Source: Elusimicrobiales bacterium | GTDB taxonomy: Bacteria; Elusimicrobiota; Elusimicrobia; Elusimicrobiales; UBA9959 | Direction: 5' to 3' | NCBI GenBank assembly: GCA_028713125.1 | Contig: JAQTOU010000001.1 | Location: 638,273-702,272 of the forward strand | DNA length: 64,000 nt | In this document: positions 50,176 through 58,512 of the stretch, in pieces | Position numbering within the stretch: the first letter of the stretch is position 1 | Layout of the letters: each line of letters starts with the position of its first letter | Position numbers and translations under genes: made by a program | The notes under the pieces: model-generated | What the model was told of the DNA's origin: nothing | What the model saw: only the letters and a program-made list of their open reading frames with translations | Databases searched by the model: none

Positions 50176-51738
50176 TCAGATCTTCCCGCCGGCCAGAAGG
50201 CCCTTTGCCAGGAGGCTTAACATGCCCTGGCCTTTTTTGTACGGCTCGCCTTTCAACAAAAGCTGCTCGACTTTAAGTTCCAGAAGCTCGCCCGGCTTCA
50301 TCGCAAGCGGATCGCGGTTCAGGATCACCATGTCGGCCACTTTGCCGGCCTCGAGGCTGCCGCGCTCTTTCTCGTCGAAAGAAGTCCAGGCCGCGTTATA
50401 GGTGAATATTTTCAGGGCCTCCTGGATTGTCAGGGACTGCCCCGGAACATAATGGTTGCAGGCGGCGCGGATGCCGGCGATAGGGTCGGGGAGGGTGCAG
50501 GGGGCGTCCGAGCTGCCGCTAAGGACTATACCCATATCCGTCATTTTTCGCAAGGGCGAGATCTCCCCCGCCCGGTCGCCCAGGATAGACCGGACATAGT
50601 CAAGCGGTTCCAGGTCCCAGTCGAGGAAAGCCGGCTGGAACGGTATATGGATGCCGAGCGAGGCGCATTTCCGCAGCCCCTCTTCGGTAGGAAGACAGGC
50701 GTGGATGATGCCGTGGCGATGGTCCGGCCTGGGGCGGTCCCTGAGCGCCGCTTCTATCGCCATCACGGCCTGGTCGAAGGCCGCGTCGCCTATAGCGTGC
50801 ATCTCTATCTGCAAGCCTTCGCGGTTGGCCTGTTTCGTGAATTTCACGACCTCTTCATCGGTGTAAAATAGAACTCCGCGGTTTCCCGGGTTATTTGAAT
50901 ACGGCAGCCGCAGCGCCGCGTCCTGGCTGCCCATGCCGCCGTCAAGCGCCGTCGCGAAACAGCCGCCAACGCGGGGCAGCTTCCGCCTTCTGACCTTGTC
51001 CAGGTCCATGGTCTGGAAGAAGAGCCGGGTCTGAAAGCCGGTATTGAGCCCCCGGCCGAGGATCGTCTCCAGCGTCACGTCCAGGTCAAATGGAAAACCG
51101 ACTCCGGAGGCGGTATGCATCAGGCCGATGCCCTTGGCCGCCATCTCGTCCACCGCGGAAAGCATGTTCTTAAGCGTCCGGGGCAGGGAGATCTTTTTAG
51201 TGACGAAATCAGTTACGGCAAAAAAGGCCTCCTGGTTCATTTCCCCCGTCTCCGGGTGGAAGCCCCTGAGGGTTTTCACTTTGGCGGGGAGCATCTCTAT
51301 CAGCCTGCTGTTCAGTATGCAGGCGTGGCCGTCGTACTTGACCAGGAACAGCGGCCGCTCCGGGCAGGCGCGGTCGAGTTCGCTTCTCGAGATCAGCCTG
51401 CGCTCGGCGACGCAATGCGGCGAAGCTCCGAAGCCCATCAGGAGCTTGTCGCCGCTTGCGCGCGCAAATTCCTTTATCCGCTCGCCCAGCTCCGGCAGGC
51501 TCTTCGCGCGGCGCACGTCCATCCCGGCGTTAAAAAGTGCGTAAGAGGCGAAATGCAGGTGGGTGTCCCCGAAGCAGGGAAGCAGCGCCCGCGCCCCGAG
51601 GGCCTCCGTCCGGGCGCCGCGGTACGCGGCCGGCAGTTCGTCACCGGCATAAAGTATCCGCCCCTTGTCCTCTACGAGGTATTTGTGAACCCGGTTTTCC
51701 CTGTCGCAGGAAATTATAGCGCCGCTGTAAATTTTCAT
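50176..51738 (-). CDS. YtcJ-like metal-dependent amidohydrolase
   Basis: The 520-residue hydrolase has the amidohydrolase metal motif GDTHLHF near residue 60, later histidines in MHAIGDAAFDQ and HGIIHACLP, and the late aspartate in GSSDAPC. The YtcJ group includes N-substituted formamide deformylase and imidazolonepropionase-like enzymes; cytosolic, no signal peptide. It is first in the molybdenum hydroxylase operon and may process the substrate or product ring. A TATAAC (51755-51750) ends 11 nt before the ATG and no Shine-Dalgarno is seen. Confidence 0.88.
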   Translation of the reverse strand: MKIYSGAIISCDRENRVHKYLVEDKGRILYAGDELPAAYRGARTEALGARALLPCFGDTHLHFASYALFNAGMDVRRAKSLPELGERIKEFARASGDKLLMGFGASPHCVAERRLISRSELDRACPERPLFLVKYDGHACILNSRLIEMLPAKVKTLRGFHPETGEMNQEAFFAVTDFVTKKISLPRTLKNMLSAVDEMAAKGIGLMHTASGVGFPFDLDVTLETILGRGLNTGFQTRLFFQTMDLDKVRRRKLPRVGGCFATALDGGMGSQDAALRLPYSNNPGNRGVLFYTDEEVVKFTKQANREGLQIEMHAIGDAAFDQAVMAIEAALRDRPRPDHRHGIIHACLPTEEGLRKCASLGIHIPFQPAFLDWDLEPLDYVRSILGDRAGEISPLRKMTDMGIVLSGSSDAPCTLPDPIAGIRAACNHYVPGQSLTIQEALKIFTYNAAWTSFDEKERGSLEAGKVADMVILNRDPLAMKPGELLELKVEQLLLKGEPYKKGQGMLSLLAKGLLAGGKI

Positions 51739-51876
51739 TTATGAATATCGTTATACCGCGAACCTGTTTTCCCCTGCTTAACTTTATCAGTTTTAAAGCC
51801 CCGTTTCCAAGCGGGTGACACAATAAATGCGGATATGATAAGATTATTAAGAACCGCGATGTTAGGGGAGAGCTAA

Positions 51877-52287
51877 ATGTCTAAAATATTAATAGTAGAA
51901 GATGAAAAATCCGTGCTGGAGATGCTCAAGACCTGCCTGGAAAGGCAGGGCTATATGGTCATTCCGGCCGAAACAGGCGCTGTCGCCCTGAAATGGATCA
52001 AAGAAGTAAAACTTGACCTGGCCATAATCGACCTCGGTTTACCCGACATAAACGGTATCGAAGTCTGCAAGGCCCTGAAGGGAAATCCGCAGACCAAGAG
52101 CACGCCCATCATGATCCTTACCGGCAACCTCACCAACGAGGCGAAGATCGCGGGCAACCTCGAAGCCAACGCCGACCTTTTCCTGAACAAGCCGATAGAA
52201 CTCACCGACCTGAGGACGGCGGTAGGCACGATGCTGGCGAACGGGGAAAAGAAAAAACTCCTTCTCCGCAGCGTCTACAAGAACTGA
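51877..52287 (+). CDS. Single-domain response regulator
   Basis: The 136-residue CheY-like receiver has the acidic pocket VEDEKS, phosphoacceptor IIDLGLP (Asp51) and TGN with the later Lys in LNKPIEL. No output domain follows, so it acts through protein contacts. AGGGGAG precedes the ATG. It stands alone between its own promoter region and a terminator. No histidine kinase is encoded in the window. Confidence 0.92.
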   Translation: MSKILIVEDEKSVLEMLKTCLERQGYMVIPAETGAVALKWIKEVKLDLAIIDLGLPDINGIEVCKALKGNPQTKSTPIMILTGNLTNEAKIAGNLEANADLFLNKPIELTDLRTAVGTMLANGEKKKLLLRSVYKN

Positions 52288-52320
52288 CTTCCGCGGGATC
52301 TCGGCGAGGGCTGAACAATG

Positions 52321-52352
52321 AAAAAGGCCGGGTTTCCCCCCGGCTTTTTTTG
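52321..52352 (+). terminator. Terminator of the response-regulator gene
   Basis: GCCGGG/CCCGGC hairpin at 52327-52344 followed by TTTTTTT. Confidence 0.88.
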
Positions 52353-52388
52353 CGCGCCGCGGATCATCGGGCGGCAGCGATCCCCACG

Positions 52389-52586
52389 TTATTTTTTATT
52401 CCTGAATTTAGAGGAAATGAACTCCCAGGCAGGTTCGCGCAGGAAAGCGAGCAGCCCGCCCACCGCGCCGCCGATGACCGCTTTGTAGCTGAAATCTATC
52501 GGCAGACGCCTGACGACGCGCATCGCGACGGCAAAAGCCGCCCCGTAAAAGACCATCTCCAAGATCGGCCGCCTGCTTTTCCACAT
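52389..52586 (-). CDS. Small membrane protein of unknown function
   Basis: A 65-residue basic protein with one or two short hydrophobic stretches (MVFYGAAFAVAM and AVIGGAVGGLLAFL). GGGAGAAG precedes the ATG. No family is recognised. It follows the HD gene by 26 bp on the same strand. Confidence 0.6.
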   Translation of the reverse strand: MWKSRRPILEMVFYGAAFAVAMRVVRRLPIDFSYKAVIGGAVGGLLAFLREPAWEFISSKFRNKK

Positions 52587-52612
52587 ATACTTCTCCCGGG
52601 GCTTATATTCCT

Positions 52613-53503
52613 TTATCTTGAGCGTCGGAGATAGGCCCTGTATTTCTCCGGGTGGTTTAGAACGGTGTCCTTGAGGTAAGCCAGCTGCTTTCCCATAGCT
52701 TCACGGTACAGGTCCCTGTTGATCCGGTATCTTTTCCTGAAATGCACTTTCGCGTTCCCGGCCGCATCACCGAGCGTGACCGCGAGGCGCTTGTCTATGA
52801 ATCTGGCGAAATCCACGGTTTTGCGCAGCAGCTCCAGTTCCGAGGAATAGCCTTTTACCTGGCCCTCATTGAACTCACGGTAAAGGAACAGCAGCCGTTC
52901 CAGGTAGCACCTGGACGCCATCTGCCCCAGCAGGTCTGAAGTCCCGAGCATGAACCCGGCTTTCTTTTCTTCTGGACCCGAAAAGCGGATCTTCTCCACC
53001 GGCAGCGCCATATCGGTGCACAGGATCATATTGACCGCCGACCGGGCGTCCTTTGAGGGAAAACCGTTCTTCCTGAAATAAGCCTTTAAGAAATGGATAC
53101 TGCGGTCCACATGGGTGAGGGTATACTTCGCCCCGGTGCCGGAAACATCCTGAACGCTCTTGATGAAGCCGGCGTCATGGAAAATAGCGGCGATAAGCCC
53201 CAGCTTCGCCAGGCGGACGGGCATTTTTTTATGGGCGATGTTATGGCCGTCTATAAGCCTGGCCATGGCCAGCAGGGCGTCCGTGACATGCATCTTGTCG
53301 TGATAGTGCGTATTGCAGGCGTGAAAGCCCGGGTATTTCCCGCTGTACAGGCGGAGGAAATCGGCAAAGACTTTACGTACTTCCCCGAACTCCCCGACCG
53401 GGTAGGAATTTATAAAGATATTCTTTACTTCTTCCAGGACCGCCTGCGGGCTGAACATATCCACAAGCTGCGAGAACTGGACTTCATCCGGTTTTTTCCC
53501 CAT
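52613..53503 (-). CDS. HD-domain phosphohydrolase, cyclic-nucleotide PDE-like
   Basis: In this 296-residue protein HYHDKMHVTDALLAM and, some 30 residues on, LIAAIFHDAGF match the two metal-binding motifs of class I cyclic nucleotide phosphodiesterases (YHN..HA.DV and A..HD..H.G), though the last His differs. A later NMILCTDMALP gives the third acid. It lacks the GYP motif of c-di-GMP enzymes. The rest is all-helical. A cAMP/cGMP phosphodiesterase role is plausible but unproven. TTGATG-N16-TATAAA lies directly upstream with 2 nt of leader. Confidence 0.78.
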   Translation of the reverse strand: MGKKPDEVQFSQLVDMFSPQAVLEEVKNIFINSYPVGEFGEVRKVFADFLRLYSGKYPGFHACNTHYHDKMHVTDALLAMARLIDGHNIAHKKMPVRLAKLGLIAAIFHDAGFIKSVQDVSGTGAKYTLTHVDRSIHFLKAYFRKNGFPSKDARSAVNMILCTDMALPVEKIRFSGPEEKKAGFMLGTSDLLGQMASRCYLERLLFLYREFNEGQVKGYSSELELLRKTVDFARFIDKRLAVTLGDAAGNAKVHFRKRYRINRDLYREAMGKQLAYLKDTVLNHPEKYRAYLRRSR

Positions 53504-53511
53504 GTACTGAT

Positions 53512-53539
53512 TTTATAGTATTTGCCCCGAAGACATCAA
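53512..53539 (-). promoter_or_regulatory. Promoter of the HD gene, [14 protein letters not shown]
   Basis: TTGATG (53539-53534), 16 bp, TATAAA (53517-53512); ATG at 53503 follows after 8 nt. Confidence 0.55.
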
Positions 53540-53961
53540 TCAGCGCCGCCTTCCTTTGGTTTCTTATTCACCTGCCATGGCCTCGCGCCGGTTTCTCCGC
53601 CCCCGGCAGCCCCGAGCGCCGACAGCACGACTTCCCTTATGACTTCCAGCTCGAAAGGCTTCGTCATATAGCTTATCGCGCCCATTTTCATTGCCCTTTC
53701 CGCCATTTCCAGTTCCTCGTTCCCGGTGAGCATGATAAACAGCGGCGCGTCCCTCGCTTCTTTATAGGCAAGAAGCACCTCTAGGCCGCCCAGCACGGGC
53801 ATATTCAGGTCCAGCAGCACCAGGTCCGGGCGCTCCGTCTCGATCAGGCGCAGAGCGGCGCCCCCGTCCTCCGCCAAAAGAACCAGGCAGTCGGGAAAGA
53901 TCCGCATGATGGTCGTCCTGATGCTTATCTCATCATCGGCTATAAGTATCTTATGTCTCAT
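53536..53961 (-). CDS. Single-domain response regulator
   Basis: A 141-residue CheY-like receiver: ADDEIS acidic pair, LVLLDLNMP with the phosphoacceptor (Asp51), MLTGNEE, and MTKPFEL with the conserved Lys. About 20 basic residues follow the domain. No output domain. It lies upstream of the HD gene on the same strand, and the HD promoter starts at its end. Confidence 0.92.
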   Translation of the reverse strand: MRHKILIADDEISIRTTIMRIFPDCLVLLAEDGGAALRLIETERPDLVLLDLNMPVLGGLEVLLAYKEARDAPLFIMLTGNEELEMAERAMKMGAISYMTKPFELEVIREVVLSALGAAGGGETGARPWQVNKKPKEGGAD

Positions 53962-54106
53962 ACTCTTTTCGCCAGAGCTTCCCTATTCCAGTTAGATAAA
54001 CACCGCCATTTTTATGAAGCGCCTAACTCCTGCCTTACTTATAGTATGCTCCAGGCACCTTTAGCAAACTTCCTGAAATGTTCAGAATATTCTCAAATTT
54101 ATTTAC

Positions 54107-54136
54107 AAAAAAAGGCCCCGCATTATTGCAGGGCCC
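54107..54136 (-). terminator. Terminator of the next response-regulator gene
   Basis: Minus strand GGGCC...GGCCC-type stem (54135-54131 with 54118-54114) followed by TTTTTTTGT, 54 bp after the stop at 54190. Confidence 0.75.
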
Positions 54137-54189
54137 TAAAGTATAGACTCTGGACCTGGAACGGAAGAAGGACTGCAGGCAATCCCGGC

Positions 54190-54573
54190 CTAAAGCGGCT
54201 TGAAGCTCCGCTTAAGTATCCCGGCTACCCTTTCGAGTAGCTCCTCAGGGAGGAAAGGCTTGAGAACATAATCCTCCGCCCCTGCTTCCAGGCCCGCGAC
54301 CTTGTTATCCACAGACTTTGCCTCTCCGGAAACGATTATTATCGGGATATGCCTGACCTTGGGCGTTTCTTTGATCTGGCGGCAAACGTCGATGCCATTG
54401 CCGTCCGGCAGAACTACGTCAAGCAGCACAATATCGGGGAGTTCCTTCAGGCAAGCCTCCATCCCGGACGAGGCCGTCGGGGCCAGAATAACGCTGTAAT
54501 GCTCGGACGTAAAGATCCTCTGCATTACTTTCCCGAATGTCGGGTCGTCCTCTATTATAAGAACCTTGACCAT
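54190..54573 (-). CDS. Single-domain response regulator
   Basis: The 127-residue receiver has IIEDDPT, IVLLDVVLP with Asp51 and the conserved Lys in VLKPFLPEELL. It is the third orphan CheY-like protein within 2.7 kb. ATG 54573 is preceded by GGGAGGGAG; the longer in-frame start at 54621 lies over its own promoter. An extended -10 (TGG-TATATT, 54616-54608) gives a leader of about 28 nt. Confidence 0.92.
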   Translation of the reverse strand: MVKVLIIEDDPTFGKVMQRIFTSEHYSVILAPTASSGMEACLKELPDIVLLDVVLPDGNGIDVCRQIKETPKVRHIPIIIVSGEAKSVDNKVAGLEAGAEDYVLKPFLPEELLERVAGILKRSFKPL

Positions 54574-54607
54574 TATAAGTTTCTCCCTCCCGGGCCGGAT
54601 ACTCTTT

Positions 54608-54616
54608 AATATACCA
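54608..54616 (-). promoter_or_regulatory. Extended -10 promoter joined to a terminator
   Basis: Minus strand: a GC hairpin (about 54650-54625) with TTTTTGTTTGG running straight into TATATT. The same TTTGGTATA arrangement recurs at 57856-57864 and 58513-58521. Confidence 0.6.
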
Positions 54617-54663
54617 AACAAAAAGGCCCAGGCGGAACCCCGGGGCGGCCGTCTAAAAGGCGT

Positions 54664-55104
54664 TCAATGCTTGTACCACGGGCGCCTGAGCTTGGTATCG
54701 ACCCCGGAACAACCAAGAACCAAAGTCCCGGTCCTCGGGTCATAAAGCCATTTCCCCTCGTCTCCGCTGTAAGTAAAAGTGCTTGCGCTGAAACCTTCCA
54801 GACCGCCGGCGGGGCGCAATTCTACTTCCGAGATGCGGCCGTGCCGGTGCACCTTTAAATTTTCATCGCCGTCATAACAATAAAGTTTCAGCTCGGGCAA
54901 GGCTATTTCAGACAGGTCGGCAGGGGGCCTGCCATGGTCCTTTGTATAGCGCTCTATGCCGGCCCTCAAGCCCTGTATGGCGCCCAAAGCTTCCGCGTCC
55001 GCGGAAAGCATCCGCAGCATCCGCAGCCGCGGCCAGAATATCGCCCAAAGCAAAGCCAGGCAGCAGCTTATGGCTATAAAAGTGGAGAGCCTGGGGCGCG
55101 TCAT
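54664..55104 (-). CDS. Membrane protein with pseudopilin-like C-terminus (paralogue A)
   Basis: A 146-residue protein: N-terminal helix at about residues 8-25, then a stretch like the GspG/pseudopilin helix (LSADAEALGAIQGLRAGIERY), TKDHGRPPADLSE, and a C-terminal part with STFTYSGDEGKWLYD and GTLVLGC. There is no prepilin peptidase site, so it is not a normal pilin. Close paralogues lie at 57363-57806 and, as the end of a DUF805 protein, at 55207-56112. Function unknown. Confidence 0.72.
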   Translation of the reverse strand: MTRPRLSTFIAISCCLALLWAIFWPRLRMLRMLSADAEALGAIQGLRAGIERYTKDHGRPPADLSEIALPELKLYCYDGDENLKVHRHGRISEVELRPAGGLEGFSASTFTYSGDEGKWLYDPRTGTLVLGCSGVDTKLRRPWYKH

Positions 55105-55144
55105 AATGATATTCCGGTTTTTCGACCTGCCCGGATACTACCTA

Positions 55145-55153
55145 TGCTACAAT
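55145..55153 (+). promoter_or_regulatory. Extended -10 of the DUF805-fusion gene
   Basis: TGC-TACAAT, about 53 bp before ATG 55207. Confidence 0.5.
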
Positions 55154-55206
55154 ATTTTTTCTTTAGGTTAACGCTTCAAAGTCCGGGTCAGGGGGAAGGG
55201 AATTCA

Positions 55207-56112
55207 ATGAACTGGTTTATCGTTCCTTTCAGGCGCTTCGCTGATTTTTCGGGCAGGTCGGCGCCCGCTGAATTCTGGCCTTTCGCGGCGGCGAACGCTG
55301 TTATTCTTTGCGGCCTCGCCGCTCTCGACCACGCCATTTACGGGCGGAACGCTTACAAGATCTCCGTTATCTATTTCCTTTTGACGCTTATCCCCTTATT
55401 CTCGCTCATGCTGCGCCGGCTGCGCGACGCGGGCCGCAGCGAGTATTTTATCTTCCTCCTTGTAACGGGCTTCCCCGGATTGGGAATACTGCTTTTGCTG
55501 ATGACGGGTGACAGCATACCCGCCGCGCCCGCCGTGCCCCCCCCGCCCGCGCCCGAGTCGGCGGGCTTAAACCTGACCAAGACAGCGGCGGCGCTTTTCT
55601 GTTATTCGGTCGCTTTATACTGGCTCTACGGCCTTGGCCAGGAGCTTGCGCGCTGCGGCAGCCCAGCCTGGATACAGCTCGGTTTGATGGCCGCCCCGCC
55701 GATCTACCTGCTTACGCGGCTTTACACTAAAAGGCATCTCCCCTGGCCCGCCGGCAGCGGAGCGGTACTTACGCTTTGCGTCTCGGGGATACTGCTTATC
55801 GCGATGACCTACCCGTATTTCAGCGGCCTCCTGCGCAAGTCGACGGCGGCCGCCACTATCGCCAGGCTTACGACGATGCGCGAGACTCTCCGTAAGAATA
55901 CGGACCCGGGCATTCCGGTCGACCTAAAAACCGCTATGCCGGCGCCGCGGGAGCTAAAGCTTCCGCTGTCCGGGCATCCCCCGAACGCGGAGATCCGGGT
56001 CGCCACTTTCACGGATATACAGGATAGCGGCCGCTGGCTTTATGACGGCAAAAATATATACATAGACTGCACGCATATGGACCCGAAAGGAATTCCCTGG
56101 AGTTCCTACTGA
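55207..56112 (+). CDS. DUF805 membrane protein fused to a pseudopilin-like domain (paralogue B)
   Basis: The 301-residue protein starts like DUF805 proteins (FADFSGRSAPAEFWPF, then LRRLRDAGRSEYF) with four helices to about residue 100, a Pro-rich linker, three or four more helices, and after about residue 205 a soluble end resembling paralogues A and C: METLRKNTDPG-type helix (TMRETLRKNTDPGIPVDLK), DSGRWLYDGKNIYIDC and IPWSSY. ATG 55207 has GGGGGAAGGG upstream. Divergent from paralogue A. Function unknown. Confidence 0.75.
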   Translation: MNWFIVPFRRFADFSGRSAPAEFWPFAAANAVILCGLAALDHAIYGRNAYKISVIYFLLTLIPLFSLMLRRLRDAGRSEYFIFLLVTGFPGLGILLLLMTGDSIPAAPAVPPPPAPESAGLNLTKTAAALFCYSVALYWLYGLGQELARCGSPAWIQLGLMAAPPIYLLTRLYTKRHLPWPAGSGAVLTLCVSGILLIAMTYPYFSGLLRKSTAAATIARLTTMRETLRKNTDPGIPVDLKTAMPAPRELKLPLSGHPPNAEIRVATFTDIQDSGRWLYDGKNIYIDCTHMDPKGIPWSSY

Positions 56113-56162
56113 GGCGAAGGCGTAAAACCGTTCCGACCCGGCCCGAATGACCGCCCGGGGAA

Positions 56163-56198
56163 AAGAAAGCGCCCGGGGCTGTCCCCGGGCGCTTTCTT
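56163..56198. terminator. Bidirectional terminator
   Basis: A perfect 16-bp stem, AAGAAAGCGCCCGGGG with its inverse, around CTGT, between convergent genes. Confidence 0.9.
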
Positions 56199-56239
56199 AT
56201 ACGCGCGAAATACCGCACGGAGTATTCCCCGCGCCGGAC

Positions 56240-57319
56240 CTATTTCCAGTAGGAATCCAGTTCGCTCCCCATTTCAGCCAGGGCCTGCCGGTCCGCCTGG
56301 CGATAAACTATATCGTAAAAATCGCTCCGTTTATCCAGCGCATGCCCCAAGCCGTCAAAAAAATGGAATTTGAGGTCCGTCTTTTTCCAGACCAGATTGT
56401 TGATCAGCTGTATCGCCCTGGCATTGTAGGCCGGGGCCTGGTTATCAAGCTCGCCCTGGAAAAAAGCGATGCCGAATTTGGCGTCTTTTATTATTGCCGC
56501 CGGCTTTTTATACAGGGCTTCCTGCCTGCGGTATTCCGGCAGGGACGGGGCATCTAAGAGTATATTGCTGAAATTTGCGCCCATGAACTCGGAGCGCTCC
56601 AGCGACCCGTTCTTGTTCAGGTCGATGACGGCGAGCTGGGCCTTCAGGTTTTTCGCCGAAGGGTCGCTCCCCTCCAATTCTTCCCGGCTTAACGCCCCGT
56701 TCCTGTCCAGGTCCAGAGCTTCGAAGACGTGAAGGGACCGGTAAACGGCCTGTTCGAACAGCGAGACGTCCATGGCTTGCGCGGTGAAACCTATCAGGGC
56801 CACGCCGGCGATCGCCGGCTCTTTATCGGCTACCTGCAAAGCGACCTGCGTCCCCTCGCTATGCCCGAGCAGGTAGACGCGGGCTTTCGGGAAAGTCCCG
56901 GAAGCGAATTTAGCGAAAGAGGCCGCATCCTCGACGAAATACTTCAAAGGGTTTTCGGTAAATTTTTTAAAGCCCGCCGATTTGACGAAAGAGGGATCTT
57001 TTTCCGCCGTCTTTTTCCACTGGTAGGACCTTTTATTGTACCGGACGACCGCGAAGCCATTTTTCACCAAGGCGCTCGAGACATCCACGAAAAAGAGGTT
57101 CTTCGTCCCCGGGGCGGAGGCGGCGCTCAGGTCCTCGTCCATATCATGCCCCCCGGACCCGTGGATAAGGACTACCACCCGGGAGACGTCCTTTATTTCC
57201 GGATAGTCTATGGTATATTCCAGCCCGTACCCGTCGAAACTTTTCAGAACGGAGGCGGCCCGCGCGCCAGAACAATCCGAGATGAGGCTTATAAGAAAAA
57301 ACACTATAGCTTTATTCAT
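56240..57319 (-). CDS. Secreted alpha/beta hydrolase with inserted EF-hand pair
   Basis: This 359-residue protein has a signal peptide (MNKAIVFFLISLISDC region) and an alpha/beta-hydrolase core: oxyanion segment LIHGSGGHD, nucleophile elbow LLGHSEGTQ, late acid in FQGELDNQ, and catalytic His in DGLGHAL. Between elbow and acid, at about 210-250, lie two EF-hand loops, DLDRNGALSREEL and DLNKNGSLERSEF, with the calcium-binding acids in place. Calcium may thus control or stabilise the lid. I chose ATG 57319 because the signal peptide starts there; 57391 overlaps the next gene. Confidence 0.82.
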   Translation of the reverse strand: MNKAIVFFLISLISDCSGARAASVLKSFDGYGLEYTIDYPEIKDVSRVVVLIHGSGGHDMDEDLSAASAPGTKNLFFVDVSSALVKNGFAVVRYNKRSYQWKKTAEKDPSFVKSAGFKKFTENPLKYFVEDAASFAKFASGTFPKARVYLLGHSEGTQVALQVADKEPAIAGVALIGFTAQAMDVSLFEQAVYRSLHVFEALDLDRNGALSREELEGSDPSAKNLKAQLAVIDLNKNGSLERSEFMGANFSNILLDAPSLPEYRRQEALYKKPAAIIKDAKFGIAFFQGELDNQAPAYNARAIQLINNLVWKKTDLKFHFFDGLGHALDKRSDFYDIVYRQADRQALAEMGSELDSYWK

Positions 57320-57362
57320 AAGTTTACGGCCTTTTACCGGCAAGGACCGGATTCTCAGTTTA

Positions 57363-57806
57363 TCAATACCTGTACCAGGGTTGCCCATCATGCGTAAACG
57401 TCCCGTAGCAGCCGAGCGCCACGGCGCCCGTCAGAGGATCGTAGAGCCACTTCCCGTCGACTCCGGAATAGGTGGAAGTGCTTGCGCTCAAGGCTTCCAA
57501 GCCGCCGTTAGGCCGCAGTTCTACCTGGGTAATACGGCTATGGCGGTGAAGTTCCCGGAAATTCCTGCTATCGCGAGAAAAGATCTTCAGTTCCGGCAGG
57601 ACGATCTCCGAAAGGTCGGCCGGCGGCTTGCCATGTTCCTTCGTGTATTTCAGCACATCAGCCCGCAGGGCCTTTATAGCATGCACCGTCTTAGTGTCGC
57701 TTTGAAGCAGCATGAGCAGAAGTATCTGGGGCCATACCATAGCCGCGAACAGCGCCAGGCAGAACGCGCCTATCAGGTAAGATCTTTTTATTTTTCCCCT
57801 GGACAT
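57363..57806 (-). CDS. Membrane protein with pseudopilin-like C-terminus (paralogue C)
   Basis: The 147-residue protein is a clear paralogue of the one at 54664-55104: same length, an N-terminal helix (LIGAFCLALFAAMVWPQI), YTKEHGKPPADLSEIVLPELK, then STYSGVDGKWLYDPLTG and PWYRY. ATG 57806 has TTGGAGG upstream. The longer in-frame start at 57869 overlaps the promoter. Upstream lies the TTTGGTATAGT extended -10 (57864-57856). Function unknown. Confidence 0.72.
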   Translation of the reverse strand: MSRGKIKRSYLIGAFCLALFAAMVWPQILLLMLLQSDTKTVHAIKALRADVLKYTKEHGKPPADLSEIVLPELKIFSRDSRNFRELHRHSRITQVELRPNGGLEALSASTSTYSGVDGKWLYDPLTGAVALGCYGTFTHDGQPWYRY

Positions 57807-57855
57807 AATAGCTGGCGGCCTCCAAAGCTGCCGATAACAGTAAAGAGCCTGCTCA

Positions 57856-57864
57856 ACTATACCA
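57856..57864 (-). promoter_or_regulatory. Extended -10 promoter joined to a terminator
   Basis: TGG-TATAGT on the minus strand, directly after the hairpin at 57873-57896 and its ATTTTGTTT tail. Confidence 0.6.
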
Positions 57865-57872
57865 AACAAAAT

Positions 57873-57896
57873 GGCCCCGGCAGAATACCCGGGGCC
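57873..57896 (-). terminator. Terminator after the 57982-58470 gene
   Basis: GGCCCCGG/CCGGGGCC stem with a 7-9 nt loop, followed on the minus strand by ATTTTGTTT. Confidence 0.8.
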
Positions 57897-57981
57897 TTCA
57901 AATATTTTTTACTCTCCAACGGAACACAGCAGGAAACGATTTAACCATTACAAGAGATCTCCGGCCAGCTTAAAGGGGGGC

Positions 57982-58470
57982 TCAACGGTCAATGACATAG
58001 ATAAGCCCCCGCTCCTTATCGAAGAAACTCCTGCTGCCGCTGTGGTTGTGGCGCGGAGAGCCAATGTCCACCGCGACGACATGCTTGAGGGAAGCGACAT
58101 CCCACCATGGCGGGACGGGTTCCGAGCCGTACCAGAGGTCCTTGCCGGGGCCGGTCGACACATCCACTGTAACTTCGGGGGCGGGTGCGGAGAGCTTCAG
58201 AATGCGCGCGTCAAATGTGGCAGGGTCGGCCTGAACCAGAAAGTAGCGCTGGGAATCGAGCCAGCGAACGCCGGTGTAGGCGTGAAGGACCTTGTCTCCA
58301 GGCTCGAGCCTGATGTAGTCGCCGGCCGACTCGGGAGGGAGTTCCATGGCGCGGACGCTCAAGTAGAACCGGCCGAGGGCGAGCGCGAAGAAGCATACAA
58401 AGATGGCTGCGACATATAGCAGGACCTTTATGATGATGCCCCGCGCCCTGCTATTCTTTAGATCTTTCAT
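57982..58470 (-). CDS. Membrane-anchored protein of unknown function
   Basis: A 162-residue protein with one N-terminal helix (IIIKVLLYVAAIFVCFFALALG) and a periplasmic domain of beta-rich character with several tryptophans (GVRWLDSQRYFLV, DLWYGSEPVPPWWDV) and an end reading FFDKERGLIYVIDR. I do not recognise it. The upstream region repeats the TTTGGTATAGT promoter seen at paralogue C, which suggests joint regulation. Confidence 0.68.
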   Translation of the reverse strand: MKDLKNSRARGIIIKVLLYVAAIFVCFFALALGRFYLSVRAMELPPESAGDYIRLEPGDKVLHAYTGVRWLDSQRYFLVQADPATFDARILKLSAPAPEVTVDVSTGPGKDLWYGSEPVPPWWDVASLKHVVAVDIGSPRHNHSGSRSFFDKERGLIYVIDR

Positions 58471-58512
58471 TTTGGTTTGACCGTTTTTTTACTCAATGAA
58501 CCGCACGGTCTA

